From Paenibacillus_AB hodogayensis (GTDB taxonomy: Bacteria > Bacillota > Bacilli > Paenibacillales > NBRC-103111): a DNA stretch of 64,000 bases. The DNA lies in NCBI RefSeq assembly GCF_039536325.1, contig NZ_BAAAYO010000021.1, positions 496,001 through 560,000 on the forward strand. The letters run 5' to 3'. This document shows, piece after piece, positions 26,003-34,622 of this stretch. The position numbers and the translations under genes are program-made. Positions within the stretch are counted from its first letter, which is position 1. Every line of letters begins with the position of its first letter. The notes below the pieces were generated by a model, which saw only the letters and a program-made list of their open reading frames with translations, ran no database searches and was not told the DNA's origin.

Positions 26003-26698
26003 ATGGATCTAACCGAGAAAACAACACTACCGCAAATAGCAATTGAACGGATCAAGTTATATATTGTGGAACATGAGCTCAAGGCGGGAGATAAGCTTCC
26101 CTCCGTGAATCAATGGATCGATATGTTGAAGGTCAGTCGAACCGTCGTGCGTGAAGCGCTGAAAACGTTGGAGTCGCTTGGCGTTTTGCGGATTAAGGCG
26201 GGAAACAGTGGTATTTTTTTGAATGCCCCCTCTCTTAAGCCATTTGTGGACCAGGTATCCTTTCAATGGAAAAATAACGAGTTGAAGCTCAAAGAACTTA
26301 TCGCTACAAGAAGGGCGCTGGAACTCTGTGCCGTAGAGATGGCCATTGAGCATTATGATCTTGGTCTGTTGGAGCAACTTGATCTAGCAAACAAGCAAAT
26401 GGAGCAGAGCATTACTGAAAGAAAGCTTCCGATAGAGGAGGATTTGGCATTTCATCGAGCACTTTTCAAGGCGACGGGAAATCAGACATTTTTCGAGTTA
26501 AGCAATGTGTTAAGCGAGTTTTTTAGCCAAATCCGAGAGCGGCATTTCGTCGATGTCAGAAATAAGATTACTTCCTTTGAAGAGCATAAGCAAATTATAG
26601 AGCAAATTCGGAAGAAGAATGTGGACGAGGCGAAAGCGATCATGAAGAAGCATTTGTTGGTCTTGGATATGTTGATTTCGAACACAGCAGAGCAGTAA
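26003..26698 (+). CDS. GntR family regulator, FadR subgroup with FCD domain
   Basis: A 231-residue regulator. The winged helix (about 10-75) has AIERIKLYIVEHELKAGDKLPS and VSRTVVREALKTLESLGVLR. The FCD domain (about 90-225) keeps the expected metal ligands: Asp and His in EDLAFHRAL, His in FEEHKQI and His in MKKHL. The ATG at 26003 has a weak GGATGTG site. It ends with a clear terminator and is followed by a promoter/operator region for the binding-protein operon, which contains a perfect palindrome matching FadR-family recognition. It very likely represses that operon and itself until a sugar acid or similar ligand is bound. Confidence 0.88.
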   Translation: MDLTEKTTLPQIAIERIKLYIVEHELKAGDKLPSVNQWIDMLKVSRTVVREALKTLESLGVLRIKAGNSGIFLNAPSLKPFVDQVSFQWKNNELKLKELIATRRALELCAVEMAIEHYDLGLLEQLDLANKQMEQSITERKLPIEEDLAFHRALFKATGNQTFFELSNVLSEFFSQIRERHFVDVRNKITSFEEHKQIIEQIRKKNVDEAKAIMKKHLLVLDMLISNTAEQ

Positions 26699-26814
26699 TG
26701 AGCTATGGATAACGGTTACGCCGCTATCATTGTAATAATCTCACCGTTCGCCAATGCAGCTAAATCGGATAAAAGACAGCCTTTAGCCCTTAATGAAGCC
26801 CTGTGTCTTTCCCT

Positions 26815-26837
26815 CCCACCAGATGGTGGGATTTTTT
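26815..26837 (+). terminator. Rho-independent terminator
   Basis: CCCACC-AGAT-GGTGGG is followed by ATTTTTTT. It ends the GntR gene transcript. Confidence 0.9.
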
Positions 26838-26863
26838 TGTTGTAAAATCGAGTCGGGATGGTA

Positions 26864-26892
26864 TTGACGTGTAATAAATAAAGGTGTATATT
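26864..26892 (+). promoter_or_regulatory. Sigma-A promoter of the binding-protein/GHL10/sialidase-like operon
   Basis: TTGACG at 26864-26869 and TATATT at 26887-26892 are spaced by exactly 17 bases. The -10 element overlaps the first bases of the 37-bp operator palindrome, so bound repressor would block RNA polymerase. Confidence 0.75.
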
Positions 26893-26926
26893 ATCGGTAA
26901 CATGGTATGACCATGTTACCGATAAT
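26890..26926 (+). promoter_or_regulatory. 37-bp perfect palindromic operator
   Basis: Two perfect 16-bp arms (26890-26905 and 26911-26926) surround TATGA. The centre, TGGTATGACCA, fits the FadR-subgroup GntR rule TNGTNNNACNA exactly. The site starts within the -10 box of the promoter and covers the expected transcription start. The GntR protein encoded at 26003-26698 is the obvious ligand. Confidence 0.75.
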
Positions 26927-26993
26927 GATGAGCAGTACGAGTAACTACTGGCTTCAGAATCTGTCCAGAGAATAAGGAGAAGGGGGAAACAGA

Positions 26994-27074
26994 ATGAAAT
27001 TAGGATTCTATTCGGCAATTGGAACGCCGTTAGATGAAGTTGAATCTAACTGCTGCCAAGTCAGGATTTTGTAA
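26994..27074 (+). pseudogene. Truncated first gene or leader ORF of the operon
   Basis: A strong GGAGAAGGGGG site precedes ATG 26994, which opens 26 codons (MKLGFYSAIGTPLDEVE...) ending at TAA 27072-27074. The start looks like the N-terminus of a TIM-barrel enzyme such as a DapA-like or sugar-isomerase protein. The rest is missing, with protein-like scraps (ITAEIGFNGFDPL) out of frame downstream to about 27160. It is most likely a decayed enzyme gene; a regulatory leader peptide is the alternative. Confidence 0.35.
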
Positions 27075-27083
27075 GCGTTTACC
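27070..27083 (+). promoter_or_regulatory. Candidate cre (CcpA) site
   Basis: TGTAAGCGTTTACC matches the consensus TGWNANCGNTNWCA at every fixed position except the last. It lies downstream of the promoter at 26864-26892, where CcpA binding acts as a roadblock. This suggests the operon has both a specific repressor and general carbon control. Confidence 0.6.
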
Positions 27084-27192
27084 CTGAGATGCACTAATAT
27101 GATCACCGCCGAAATCGGGTTCAATGGGTTCGATCCGCTGCAGGCGGTAAATGGAAGAAGTTCATTACATTATAGAGAGAAGGGGAATTACA

Positions 27193-28503
27193 ATGTCAAA
27201 AAGAAATAGACCGTTGATGTTGGGTTGTGCCATTACCTTGAGCAGCATTTTGCTTGCTGCATGCGGGGGAAGTAAGCCTGATGTGGGAGAACAGAAGACA
27301 ACTGCCGTTCCTCAGGAGCCGACAGAGGTATATTTTCTGAGCACGAGTACATATTGGTGGGATGAAGCCACGTTTATGAAAGAATTTGGCGAGCCGCTGC
27401 AGAAAAAATATCCTCATATTATTCCTAAAACGGTTAAACTTACCGGGATGAATACGAAGGTCATGGAAGGTCTCATTGCTGCTAAACAGCCAATTGATGT
27501 GATTCTTGCCGCCAATGCGAGTTATCTCCTCTATCTGAAACCGTATGAGCTTTCCTCAGATATTGAACCGTTTATCAAGCAAAATAAAGTGGATTTGAAT
27601 CGGTTTACTCCGGAATTTATTGATATGAACAGGAAGTTGGGCGACGGTAAGCTGATCGGGCTGCCGCTGCAGGATAGTCCAACGCAAATATTGTATAATA
27701 AAGGGATTTTCGATAAATTTGGTGTTCCTTATCCGCCCCATGATCAGTGGACATGGGATGAGATGTTTGCTTTGGCCAGCAAGGTGACGCGTATGGATGA
27801 CAGGAACCAATATTACGGCGTCCGAATGCACTCCACTTTTTTTCGCAGAAATCCCTATTCACTTGAATATGTAGATCCAAAAACGAATAAGGCGATATTC
27901 AATAACGATGTCGGCAAGAAGGTAGCCGAGATGTACCTCAAGCAATACGAAAAATCGGATATTCCGGGATTAGCCCCGGATGGAGCGAAAATGTTTTTCG
28001 AAGACAGAGTTCTGGCGATGTGGATGGGATTGGGAGCGAGTTACAATACACCGGAACGTTACATAGGGTTGGATTGGGATATGGCACCGATTCCTGTATT
28101 GCCGGAAAGAGGCCCTGTAAGCGTGCAGCCCTATCCAGACTATATGTATTTATCCAGCACAAGCAAACAGAAGGAACTGGCCGTGCAGGCGATGGAGTTC
28201 TTTACGTCTGATTCATTCCAGATGGAACGCTCTAAGAATGCCTATACGACTCCTCTGAAAAGCAGCCAGATTAAAGCGGCTTTTGGTCAGAACGCCGAAC
28301 TGTTTAATGGCAAGAATGTAAGCGCTATGAGTCCTTTGAAGTACGCTCCCGTAACTACGTACAATCAGTATACGAACCAGGCGGCAGCAACCATAATACC
28401 AAAACATATAAATGACGTGAGGGACGGCAAAACAGATATCAATTCCGCATTGCGCCAAGCCGAGGAAGAAGTAAATAAGTATATAGAAGAAAATCGGAAA
28501 TAA
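27193..28503 (+). CDS. ABC transporter solute-binding lipoprotein
   Basis: A 436-residue family 1 solute-binding lipoprotein with lipobox LLAACGG. It has VYFLSTSTYWWDE, FDKFGVPYPP, TWDEMFALASKVT and LAMWMGLGASYN. It is related to the broken binding protein at 41192-42395 (shared FDKFGVPYP and DPKT-KA segments). ATG 27193 follows AGAGAAGGGG; an in-frame ATG at 27151 has no such site. No permease genes accompany it: the next genes encode a large secreted glycosidase-like protein and a sialidase-like protein. It must use permeases encoded elsewhere, or act as a carbohydrate sensor or binding protein. Confidence 0.88.
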   Translation: MSKRNRPLMLGCAITLSSILLAACGGSKPDVGEQKTTAVPQEPTEVYFLSTSTYWWDEATFMKEFGEPLQKKYPHIIPKTVKLTGMNTKVMEGLIAAKQPIDVILAANASYLLYLKPYELSSDIEPFIKQNKVDLNRFTPEFIDMNRKLGDGKLIGLPLQDSPTQILYNKGIFDKFGVPYPPHDQWTWDEMFALASKVTRMDDRNQYYGVRMHSTFFRRNPYSLEYVDPKTNKAIFNNDVGKKVAEMYLKQYEKSDIPGLAPDGAKMFFEDRVLAMWMGLGASYNTPERYIGLDWDMAPIPVLPERGPVSVQPYPDYMYLSSTSKQKELAVQAMEFFTSDSFQMERSKNAYTTPLKSSQIKAAFGQNAELFNGKNVSAMSPLKYAPVTTYNQYTNQAAATIIPKHINDVRDGKTDINSALRQAEEEVNKYIEENRK

Positions 28504-28534
28504 ACGAATCCAAAATCGGTGGAGGTGCGTTTTT

Positions 28535-31500
28535 GTGATCAAGGATCGAAAAATGTTCATTTTACTGCCTCTTATCTTTTTTCTCTCGTTCTTTTCATTG
28601 CAATGGAATGGAATCACGCTGTCACTGCAAGAAGCCGCCGCAGCTGCGGTGGTGGTTCTCGATGATGATGCTTCTCAACTGGCAGGATCGGGGTGGTCGG
28701 TAACGAGTGCCAGCAATGGAACTTACATTACAGACCATACCGGCTCCTTGGCAAATCCTGGCGGTGTGACGATGAAGCCTGTCCCTGAAGGTCAATACTT
28801 GATCTACGGAGATGAAGTCGCTGCTGCGAATAACAAGTACACGTTTATGACCAAGGTATTTCCGATAGGTGCAGGCCCTTGGCTGTTGGAATTTGATGCT
28901 CGGATCGCAGATCTAATTGAAGTAGATGAGGCTCCATCATTAGGGATAATCAGGGGGGTAAGCTTTGAAGTGAAGGCAGCGGGGAGGACAGCAAAGCTAA
29001 CCCTCCAGCGAGACAAGGTGCTGGTAAAGTCGAGCAGCATTCTGGTTGCGGATTATGAACATTTAATACCTGACGATGAACTGTTTCATCGGTGGGCGAT
29101 TGCTTACGATGGCAGTGGAAAATTGCTGCTCGCCATGGACGGGATGAAGATCGTTTCCTTCAACGTAGCTAACCCTGTTTCAAGCGGTGCGGACTCACTC
29201 AAAATAATCAACGCCTCGATGAATAGCGTATCCGGACATAATGAAATTTACCTGGATAATCTGAAACTGACGGTTGGAGATTTACCGCAGTGGACGCAAG
29301 TCGAACCGCGAATTAATGGTTTATCGGTGCTCCCTTACTCTGATTCGCAGGAAATAACACTCGGGGGAGGATTGGATCAAATTCATCCCGACTGGTTGTC
29401 CCGAGGAGAGCTGGAGATCAGGACGAAGTTGGTGAAGGACGATCAAATCATTGCTCAGCATAGCGAGATGATTTCTTCTCTCCGATTCCAGACTCCGCTT
29501 GCACCTGGGGGACAGTCAGGAATCATGACTGCTGTAGCTGAATTGTATTATAAAAATCGTAAAATGAATGAATTAACGAGTGACTTCTATGTATATCCTT
29601 CAGTTAGTAAGGTAAACCCCGGTGATACACTGGTTTCTGTGCCAGGTAGTGTTTACATGTACAGCGATATGCTCTGGCTGGAAGACAGTGAAGGACTCAA
29701 GGCAACAAAAGCAGGCTGGAAGACAGGCAAATATCATTATTTGGGCAGTAATGAGGACGAATTGTGGATCGCGAACGAACCGGGCGCCCATTCGTTGGAA
29801 CTACCGCTGGAACTCCAAGGGCGGTATGCTGTCTATGTCGGTTATGTAGCCAAGGCTGGCGGGTTCCAGGTTTCTTATGGAGAGGAAGCAAGTGGACAGG
29901 TTGCAGGAACCACGACAGTGACCGGAACAACTTACGGTCTCAAGGCTATCGAAGAGCAATTTCTATTTGCGGGTCAATTCGATGGAGAACGCATACGGAT
30001 TACTCCGCTTCCAGATCAGCAGGCTTTCATTACCTATTTTAAGCTTAGAAGCCTGACAGAGGATGAGTTGACGTTGTATGACTCGCCCAACGAAGGCGCT
30101 GCTGGCAATCGAACCATCTACAACAATGATGGATTCAGTAATTTCTACCAGGGATTCTTTCCTACGCCAAGCAAGCTGGAGGAAAGAGGGGTCGAGATTT
30201 ACGCAGGCAAGGATGTCAGGCAGATTGACTGGCAGTTGATGACCACCTTTACTTTAAATCATAATAGTCAGTATGCAGGGATTCCATTTGCTGGATCTGA
30301 GGCCTATGAGCATCAGATGAGGGACGGGGATAAGCTGGCACGACAACAAATTACTGCAATCAACGCCAGTGGCCGATCACCGCTGCAGATCGTAGCAGAG
30401 AAAGCTGACCAATTAGGCATAAAGACGAATGCTTCAATGCGAATGAACGCTGTCTATAATCCTGCAGTAAACGGATACTTAAACGGTGCCGTCTATGACA
30501 ATCAAATGCTTCCCTATCGCATAGTGGAGAAGAATGGGACCGTGAATTTCAGAGTTGATTACGGGAATCTCATCGTCCGGGAGTATATTAAAAATGTCCT
30601 GCTGGAGGCCGCCGCCTTCCCTGGAGTGGATGGAATAAACCTCGATTTTAGCAGGTATCCGTATCTTTTCGGTTACCAATCCGAACTAACCAATGCCTAC
30701 CTGCTGCAGTATGGAATCGAGCCGAAAGATGAAACAACCGTTGCAGGGTTGGAACGTTGGGACCATTACAAAGCCGAGGTGATTACGCAGATGCTGCGCG
30801 AACTCCGACTGGCCTTGCCAACGAAACAGATCACGGTACGTTTTCCTTACAATGGTTATAAACAATACGGGTTGGATATCGATGCCTGGATCGCCGAGGA
30901 ATTGGTTGATATGATCATCCCTACTACCCTCAGTCATGAAGAATTTTTTGATATCACTCCATTCGTGGAGGCTGTAGGCAATTCCGCTACCCAATTGTAT
31001 ATCGGTACGACTCATTCCTTAAGCGGGCATGATTTGACGAAGGCGGAAGAAGATTTGATCAAGCAAGGTATTCCAGTCAACCGGGCTAGTACGGCAATGA
31101 GCGAGCTGCAATATCGTCTTAGAGCTTACGAAGCCTATCAGGCCGGTGCAGATGGTATTTACTTGTTTAACAACTGGACCGGAAGCAATAGTCTAGATAA
31201 GATCGGTGATAAGATCGATATTGAAAAATGGCATTATTTCGCTTACCCTGCTGATTTGGTCACGAATCTGATCGAGGCGGAAGCACTTGTTCCTGGAACC
31301 AATTCAGCGCCTAAAACACGCGACCTGACGGTTACCACCCAGGTATACAAAGCGGTTGTGGGTACGTTACGCGCTGCGGATGCCGATGGAGATGAATTAA
31401 CGTATAGTCTTGTTGAGAACGGTCAGAAAGGAACGGCGAGTGTGACGGATTCCGCCTATGGGACGTTTAGTTATTCGCCCAATACAGGACAGACGGGCAT

Positions 31501-31855
31501 CGATACCGTAACGTATCGTGTTTATGATGGTCGCGAATACTCGCTGCCCGCAACATTAACGGTCATTATTGAACCGATTCAAGTAAACGATATGCGGATG
31601 TCCGTGGATCGCTATATGGAAGAGAACGCGATTCAATCCAGTTTTGCAATCAATCTGAAGTATCGGCTGGATATCATTCAACTGCTCTTGAATCAAGAGG
31701 CCGGGCAACTGGTGGTTGCTTACATGGAGGATCTTATAAGCTACATCGATGATCCATCCGTTCGAGCTCAGCATCTGATAACCACCACGGCTGCAGAGGA
31801 GCTTGGACAGCAAGCGAGTACATTTATTACCGCACTGAAAGCGATGCAGGTATGA
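28535..31855 (+). CDS. Large secreted multidomain protein with GHL10-like TIM barrel
   Basis: A 1106-residue exported protein. The signal peptide is residues 1 to about 36. A concanavalin/LamG-like region (about 40-240) is followed by beta-rich modules to about 500. A TIM-barrel domain (about 555-880) resembles the GHL10/DUF187 glycosyl-hydrolase-like family, with VDGINLDFSRYPY, where the Asp is in the usual acidic barrel position, and YQAGADGIYLFNNW near its end. A bacterial Ig/cadherin-like domain (about 905-1000, RAADADGDELTYSLVENG and DTVTYRVYDG) and a helical C-terminal module follow. The GTG start at 28535 follows GGTGGAGG. It probably cleaves or binds an extracellular polysaccharide for the operon; chemistry unproven. 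Confidence 0.75.
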   Translation: MIKDRKMFILLPLIFFLSFFSLQWNGITLSLQEAAAAAVVVLDDDASQLAGSGWSVTSASNGTYITDHTGSLANPGGVTMKPVPEGQYLIYGDEVAAANNKYTFMTKVFPIGAGPWLLEFDARIADLIEVDEAPSLGIIRGVSFEVKAAGRTAKLTLQRDKVLVKSSSILVADYEHLIPDDELFHRWAIAYDGSGKLLLAMDGMKIVSFNVANPVSSGADSLKIINASMNSVSGHNEIYLDNLKLTVGDLPQWTQVEPRINGLSVLPYSDSQEITLGGGLDQIHPDWLSRGELEIRTKLVKDDQIIAQHSEMISSLRFQTPLAPGGQSGIMTAVAELYYKNRKMNELTSDFYVYPSVSKVNPGDTLVSVPGSVYMYSDMLWLEDSEGLKATKAGWKTGKYHYLGSNEDELWIANEPGAHSLELPLELQGRYAVYVGYVAKAGGFQVSYGEEASGQVAGTTTVTGTTYGLKAIEEQFLFAGQFDGERIRITPLPDQQAFITYFKLRSLTEDELTLYDSPNEGAAGNRTIYNNDGFSNFYQGFFPTPSKLEERGVEIYAGKDVRQIDWQLMTTFTLNHNSQYAGIPFAGSEAYEHQMRDGDKLARQQITAINASGRSPLQIVAEKADQLGIKTNASMRMNAVYNPAVNGYLNGAVYDNQMLPYRIVEKNGTVNFRVDYGNLIVREYIKNVLLEAAAFPGVDGINLDFSRYPYLFGYQSELTNAYLLQYGIEPKDETTVAGLERWDHYKAEVITQMLRELRLALPTKQITVRFPYNGYKQYGLDIDAWIAEELVDMIIPTTLSHEEFFDITPFVEAVGNSATQLYIGTTHSLSGHDLTKAEEDLIKQGIPVNRASTAMSELQYRLRAYEAYQAGADGIYLFNNWTGSNSLDKIGDKIDIEKWHYFAYPADLVTNLIEAEALVPGTNSAPKTRDLTVTTQVYKAVVGTLRAADADGDELTYSLVENGQKGTASVTDSAYGTFSYSPNTGQTGIDTVTYRVYDGREYSLPATLTVIIEPIQVNDMRMSVDRYMEENAIQSSFAINLKYRLDIIQLLLNQEAGQLVVAYMEDLISYIDDPSVRAQHLITTTAAEELGQQASTFITALKAMQV

Positions 31856-31889
31856 TACTAGCCAAAGCGTAAACAGAGATGAGAGGAGC

Positions 31890-33176
31890 ATGAGCATAAA
31901 TATGCAGGTGAGAAAAGAGCTATACGTCGAATCCCCGGATAAAAAAACGACAGATCAGAGATCGCAGCGTTATCTAGACAGTACGGGACTTAGGAGAGTG
32001 GAACGCAGGAGCTTGCAAGGTGAATCTGATTGGAGCAATGCAGTATTCGAGCGATTCTCCGATGATAACGGGCGAACCTGGGGGAAATGGCAAGATGTTT
32101 ACAGCAGAAGTGTTGAGACGAAGGGCGAAGACGAAATCGCTACTTATAATGGGAAAGAGACATTCAATCCGCAATTCGGGCATTTTGTATCAGTTGACAT
32201 GCGCAGGGTTTTCTTTGACGGCCATCATAAAGCCTATAAGCGATTTTGGGGACATGGCGAAGCAAGTTTTGTTGACCACAGCATGCTGTCGATAAGAAAA
32301 GAGGGGAGTGATGAGCGAACAACCGAATTGGTCAAGTATGAGGAAGGCGCCGATTTTGATCCAGATAACTGGAGAAACCCGGCATATACTAACAACAATC
32401 GGGCCTATCTTGGTTGCGGTGTCGATGTTCTGGATAACGGCGAAATTATCTTTCCGATTGGCGCTTCCATGCACGCCTGCTTGCGTATTCGCGGCCTTGA
32501 CGCAGCTGAGATTTTCCCCTCTTGTTCCGAAATCATGCACGGCCTGATTGTTGTTCGTGGCGTATTCAATGAATCTCGCGGGCATTATGACCTTACGTTC
32601 TCCCGACCGATCGTGATCAGTGACTTAAAATCTTCCAGAGGGGTAGATGAGCCAGCCGCCATTATGCTGCCGTCGGGCCGGATATTGGCGGTGTTCCGCG
32701 GGTCCAATATGGAAAGCAAAAATTGGAACACACGCATCGAACCTGGAACGCCTGCGCATAAGTGGTACTGTTATTCCGATGACGGAGGAAGAACGTTCAC
32801 CGACCCTGTCCCGTGGCATTTTGACAATCGGGAGGTGTTCTACTCAGCAGCGACCATTTCTGCTTTTGTCAGGAGCATAAAGAACGACAAGATCTACTGG
32901 ATCGGCAATATTTCTGATCATGCAACCTATAGCAACTTCCCCCGTCATCCGCTCATCATCGCAGAGGTAGACGACCGCGGCTTGCTCATGAAGGAGACAA
33001 TTACAACGATTGATAAGCGTGAAGAGGGTGATTCCGATAAACTCCAACTATCCAACTTCAGCATCGTACAGGATCGTGAGACCGGAATGATCGAGGTATA
33101 CCTTGCAAAGCTTGGTCAACGGGAAGGCAATACATTTTGGGCCGACTGTTATCGATATTTTATCGATGTTGATTAA
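31890..33176 (+). CDS. Sialidase-like (Asp-box) beta-propeller protein
   Basis: A 428-residue protein without signal peptide. Asp-box turns SDDNGRTWG and SDDGGRTFT, YLGCGVDVLDNGEIIFPIG and DEPAAIMLPSGRILAVFRG place it in the sialidase/neuraminidase-like propeller superfamily. ATG 31890 follows GAGAGGAG. It is the third gene of the operon and is followed by a terminator. It is likely cytoplasmic, so it may process an imported oligosaccharide rather than act on the surface. Whether it is a true exo-sialidase or another glycosidase is not decidable. Confidence 0.75.
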   Translation: MSINMQVRKELYVESPDKKTTDQRSQRYLDSTGLRRVERRSLQGESDWSNAVFERFSDDNGRTWGKWQDVYSRSVETKGEDEIATYNGKETFNPQFGHFVSVDMRRVFFDGHHKAYKRFWGHGEASFVDHSMLSIRKEGSDERTTELVKYEEGADFDPDNWRNPAYTNNNRAYLGCGVDVLDNGEIIFPIGASMHACLRIRGLDAAEIFPSCSEIMHGLIVVRGVFNESRGHYDLTFSRPIVISDLKSSRGVDEPAAIMLPSGRILAVFRGSNMESKNWNTRIEPGTPAHKWYCYSDDGGRTFTDPVPWHFDNREVFYSAATISAFVRSIKNDKIYWIGNISDHATYSNFPRHPLIIAEVDDRGLLMKETITTIDKREEGDSDKLQLSNFSIVQDRETGMIEVYLAKLGQREGNTFWADCYRYFIDVD

Positions 33177-33202
33177 TTATGATTTCAATTATTTAATGAA
33201 AG

Positions 33203-33246
33203 AGCATAATACTAGGGAGCTTCCTAGATATTATGCTTCTTTTTTC
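33203..33246 (+). terminator. Rho-independent terminator
   Basis: AGCATAATA pairs with TATTATGCT, with inner CTAGG/CCTAG pairing, and is followed by TCTTTTTT. It ends the 27193-33176 operon. Confidence 0.88.
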
Positions 33247-33277
33247 TGTTTCCTCTTCACAAATCGTTTTTATTTGA

Positions 33278-33293
33278 TGTGAGTATAATCACA
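33278..33293 (+). promoter_or_regulatory. Crp/Fnr-type operator upstream of flavohemoglobin
   Basis: TGTGA-GTATAA-TCACA is a perfect match to the Crp/Fnr palindrome TGTGA-N6-TCACA. A TATAAT hexamer sits inside the site, so binding would cover a -10 element if that promoter is used. The regulator of this family encoded convergently at 34619-35134 is the natural candidate to bind. Confidence 0.65.
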
Positions 33294-33356
33294 TAGGCGG
33301 AATCTCTTTCTTTATATACTTGGTTTATCCCAGCATATAAAAGTGAGGAGAATTTC

Positions 33357-34622
33357 ATGCTAAGTGAGAGAACGATACAAATCATTAAGTCTACCGTTCC
33401 AGTGTTAGAAAAACATGGAATCCATATCACGAAGAGGTTCTACCAACTTCTGTTTACCGCTCACCCGGAGTTGCTGAATATGTTTAACCACGCGAATCAG
33501 AGCCAAGAAAGACAACAGGCTGCTCTTGCCAATGTCGTATATGCGGCTGCTCAGCATATCGATAAGCTGGAGACCCTTTTACCGGCAGTGAAGCAAATTG
33601 CGCACAAACACCGTAGTCTTGGCGTTAAAGCAGAGCATTATCCGATTGTTGGAGAACATCTTCTTCTTGCTATCAAGGATGTTCTCGGTGAAGCGGCTAC
33701 AGAAGAAATTTTGCAGGCATGGGCTGAGGCCTATGGTGTCATAGCAAAGGTTTTTATTGAAGCCGAAGCTGAGATGTATCAACAATCAGAGCAGCAACAG
33801 GGTGGGTGGACCGGATTTAGAGGATTTCGAGTGGAAAACAAAGTCAAGGAAAGTGACGTCATCACGTCGTTTTATCTAGTACCGCAGGACAGGGGAGCGC
33901 TTCCTTCATTTGAACCGGGGCAATATGTCAGTGTAAAGATGGAAATACCGGGGGAAGCTAACACGCATATACGTCAATACAGCTTGTCCGATGCCCCGGG
34001 TAAACCTTATTATAGAATCTCCGCTAAACGGGAGGATGCGATCGGAGGAAAGCCTGAAGGAAAGGTATCGGTTTACCTTCACGATCAGATCAATCCGGGG
34101 GATATCCTTTGGCTCTCAACCCCGGCCGGTGAATTTACTTTGGACCAGCAGGATTCTAAACCGGTCGTTTTCATCAGCGGAGGGGTTGGATTAACGCCAC
34201 TGGTCAGCATGCTCAATACGATCGTTGATAACAGACCTGATCGTCCTGTCACATTTATTCATGCAGCACGGAATGGTAACGCTCATGCTTTCAAACAACA
34301 AGTGGAAGAAGTTGCTAACCGTTCTCCGCAAGTATCCGTTTATTGGTGCTATGCGAAGCCTACCGATCAGGATAGAGAGATAAACGCTTATGATAGAGAG
34401 GGTTATATCGATTTGCCTTGGCTCCAAAAGGTGATTCCGACAAAAGAGGCAACCTTCTATTTTTGCGGTCCCGTACCCTTTATGAAAACGGTGTACGGGT
34501 TTTTGAAAGAATGGGACGTGGCCGAAGCCCATATCCATTATGAATTTTTCGGTCCGTCCGGTAGTTTGGAAAATCCGGAAGAGGCAACGCTGAAGAACGT
34601 TGTCCCGCAACACGAAGGCTAG
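33357..34622 (+). CDS. hmp: Flavohemoprotein (nitric oxide dioxygenase)
   Basis: A 421-residue three-domain enzyme that oxidises nitric oxide to nitrate with O2 and NAD(P)H in the cytoplasm. The globin domain (about 1-140) has distal Tyr29 and proximal His85 (KHRSLG). The FAD domain has the RQYSLS motif. The NAD domain has VFISGGVGLTPLVSML and FYFCGPVPFMK. Length and order match canonical Hmp. ATG 33357 follows GTGAGGAGAA. A perfect TGTGA-N6-TCACA site lies 64 bases upstream. The 3' end overlaps the convergent Crp/Fnr gene by four bases. It likely serves nitrosative-stress defence. Confidence 0.96.
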   Translation: MLSERTIQIIKSTVPVLEKHGIHITKRFYQLLFTAHPELLNMFNHANQSQERQQAALANVVYAAAQHIDKLETLLPAVKQIAHKHRSLGVKAEHYPIVGEHLLLAIKDVLGEAATEEILQAWAEAYGVIAKVFIEAEAEMYQQSEQQQGGWTGFRGFRVENKVKESDVITSFYLVPQDRGALPSFEPGQYVSVKMEIPGEANTHIRQYSLSDAPGKPYYRISAKREDAIGGKPEGKVSVYLHDQINPGDILWLSTPAGEFTLDQQDSKPVVFISGGVGLTPLVSMLNTIVDNRPDRPVTFIHAARNGNAHAFKQQVEEVANRSPQVSVYWCYAKPTDQDREINAYDREGYIDLPWLQKVIPTKEATFYFCGPVPFMKTVYGFLKEWDVAEAHIHYEFFGPSGSLENPEEATLKNVVPQHEG

